From: Synechococcales cyanobacterium PMM_0036
Lineage (GTDB): Bacteria; Cyanobacteriota; Cyanobacteriia; Elainellales; Elainellaceae
DNA length: 5,210 nucleotides
Assembly (NCBI GenBank): GCA_949127645.1
Contig: CASBQM010000644.1
Coordinates: 1 to 5,210, forward strand
Reading direction: 5' to 3'
In this document: piece after piece, positions 4,305 to 5,210 of the stretch
Numbering within the stretch: the stretch's first letter is position 1
Layout of the letters: each line of letters opens with the position of its first letter
Notes under the pieces: model-generated
Seen by the model: the letters and a program-made list of their open reading frames with translations, nothing else
Databases searched by the model: none
Told to the model about the DNA's origin: nothing
Translations under genes and position numbers: made by a program

Positions 4305-5210
4305 ATGTTGAGACTCACTGAAATAAAGCTGCCGCTGGATCATCCTGAAGGGGCGATCGAATCTGCCATTCTCAAGAAGCTGCAAATTGCTCCAGAAGCG
4401 CTGATTCGCTACTCAATTTTCAAGCGTAGCTACGATGCTCGGAAGCGACAGGACATTACCCTAGTTTATATTCTAGATGTAGAAACGACTCAGGAAAAGC
4501 AGCTTCTTCTGCGGCTTAAGAAAGATCCCCATGTGGTCGCTACGCCCAATATGAGCTACCGCTTTGTGGCGCAAGCCCCTAGTGATGCTACGAGTAATAC
4601 CATGAACGCCATGCGCCCGATCGTCATTGGCACAGGTCCGTGCGGGATGTTCGCAGGTCTGATGCTGGCGCAAATGGGTTTTCGCCCCATCATTTTAGAA
4701 CGCGGTAAGGCAGTAAAAGAACGGACTGCCGACACTTTCGGATTTTGGCGGAAAAAAGGGTTGAACCCTGAATCGAACGCGCAGTTTGGGGAAGGTGGTG
4801 CGGGCACCTTTTCAGACGGCAAACTTTATAGCCAGGTGAAAGATGCTCAGCACTACGGACGCAAGGTGCTGAACGAACTTGTTAATGCCGGAGCTTCTCC
4901 CGAAATTCTATACATCAACAAGCCCCATATTGGCACCTTTAAGCTGGTGAAAATTGTTGAGAATATTCGCAATACGATCGCCTCTCTGGGCGGCGAAATT
5001 CGCTTTCAGAGCCGGGTGGAAGACTTAGACATTGAGAATGGGCAAGTTCGGGGCGTGACGCTTGCCAGCGGAGAGTACATTCGCAGTGATTACGTTGTGC
5101 TGGCAGTCGGGCACAGTGCCAGAGATACCTTCCAAATGCTATTCGATCGCGGAGTTTATATCGAAGCCAAACCCTTTTCCATTGGCTTTCGGGTTGAACA
5201 TCCCCAGGCC
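4305..5210 (+). CDS. FAD-dependent dehydrogenase, COG2509-like, 5' part
   Basis: The first 302 codons are present and the frame is still open at the right edge; family members are usually above 500 residues. Residues 1 to about 90 form an N-terminal alpha/beta domain (LTEIKLPLDHPEGAI, then SIFKRSYDARKR, a pattern typical of this family). A Rossmann fold follows with VIGTGPCGMFAG at 107-118 (FAD pyrophosphate loop G109-x-G111-x-x-G114) and E132 at the end of the second strand, which should bind the ribose. The QFGEGGAGTFSDGKLYSQV block at 160-178 and DYVVLAVGHSARDT later on are characteristic of these uncharacterised FAD-dependent dehydrogenases. Substrate and pathway are not established. The ATG at 4305 is the first in this frame that keeps the full N-terminal domain; an ATG at 4289 lies in another frame and stops soon. 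No good ribosome binding site is visible. It begins 29 bases after the end of the putative broken reading frame. Confidence 0.88.
   Translation, partial: MLRLTEIKLPLDHPEGAIESAILKKLQIAPEALIRYSIFKRSYDARKRQDITLVYILDVETTQEKQLLLRLKKDPHVVATPNMSYRFVAQAPSDATSNTMNAMRPIVIGTGPCGMFAGLMLAQMGFRPIILERGKAVKERTADTFGFWRKKGLNPESNAQFGEGGAGTFSDGKLYSQVKDAQHYGRKVLNELVNAGASPEILYINKPHIGTFKLVKIVENIRNTIASLGGEIRFQSRVEDLDIENGQVRGVTLASGEYIRSDYVVLAVGHSARDTFQMLFDRGVYIEAKPFSIGFRVEHPQA

Noticed and set aside
4473..4822. - strand frames opposite the FAD dehydrogenase
   Set aside because: They are antisense to a continuous reading frame with clear FAD-binding motifs and show no features of their own.

Overview
The window looks like chromosomal DNA from a cyanobacterium. 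It carries psbU, a lumenal photosystem II protein of cyanobacteria and red-lineage plastids. It also has five exact copies of the octamer GCGATCGC (HIP1, a known over-represented cyanobacterial palindrome) and many shorter CGATCG cores. The genus cannot be fixed from the sequence alone.

Layout from left to right. (1) On the + strand, the 3' end of a small 2TM-domain membrane protein (open to the left edge) is followed almost without a gap by a thioredoxin-fold (2Fe-2S) ferredoxin-like protein; the two look co-transcribed. (2) Convergent to these, on the - strand, lie a hypothetical membrane-anchored protein of 178 residues and, 38 bp upstream of it, nadB (L-aspartate oxidase, first step of de novo NAD synthesis), which probably heads a two-gene unit. 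(3) Further upstream on the same strand lies psbU, with a strong ribosome binding site. A large hairpin separates psbU from nadB and probably acts as the psbU terminator. (4) A 534-bp divergent region lies between psbU and the next gene. It holds the psbU leader and a short + strand reading frame that seems to be broken by a 23-bp tandem duplication. (5) The right edge carries the first 302 codons of a conserved, functionally undefined FAD-dependent dehydrogenase (COG2509-like).

The most notable feature is a set of recent short tandem duplications. nadB holds two of them: six 15-bp units near its 3' end and five 18-bp units in the middle. Each tract is exactly 90 bp long, keeps the reading frame and inserts a Ser/Gln-rich peptide into a probable surface segment, so the enzyme is longer than usual while its catalytic residues are intact. 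The 23-bp duplication near 4181-4224 is not a multiple of three. Conceptually removing one copy restores a longer, plausible C-terminus to the small reading frame. I see no defence system, mobile element, CRISPR array, tRNA or rRNA here, and no clear candidate for a wholly new multi-gene system.
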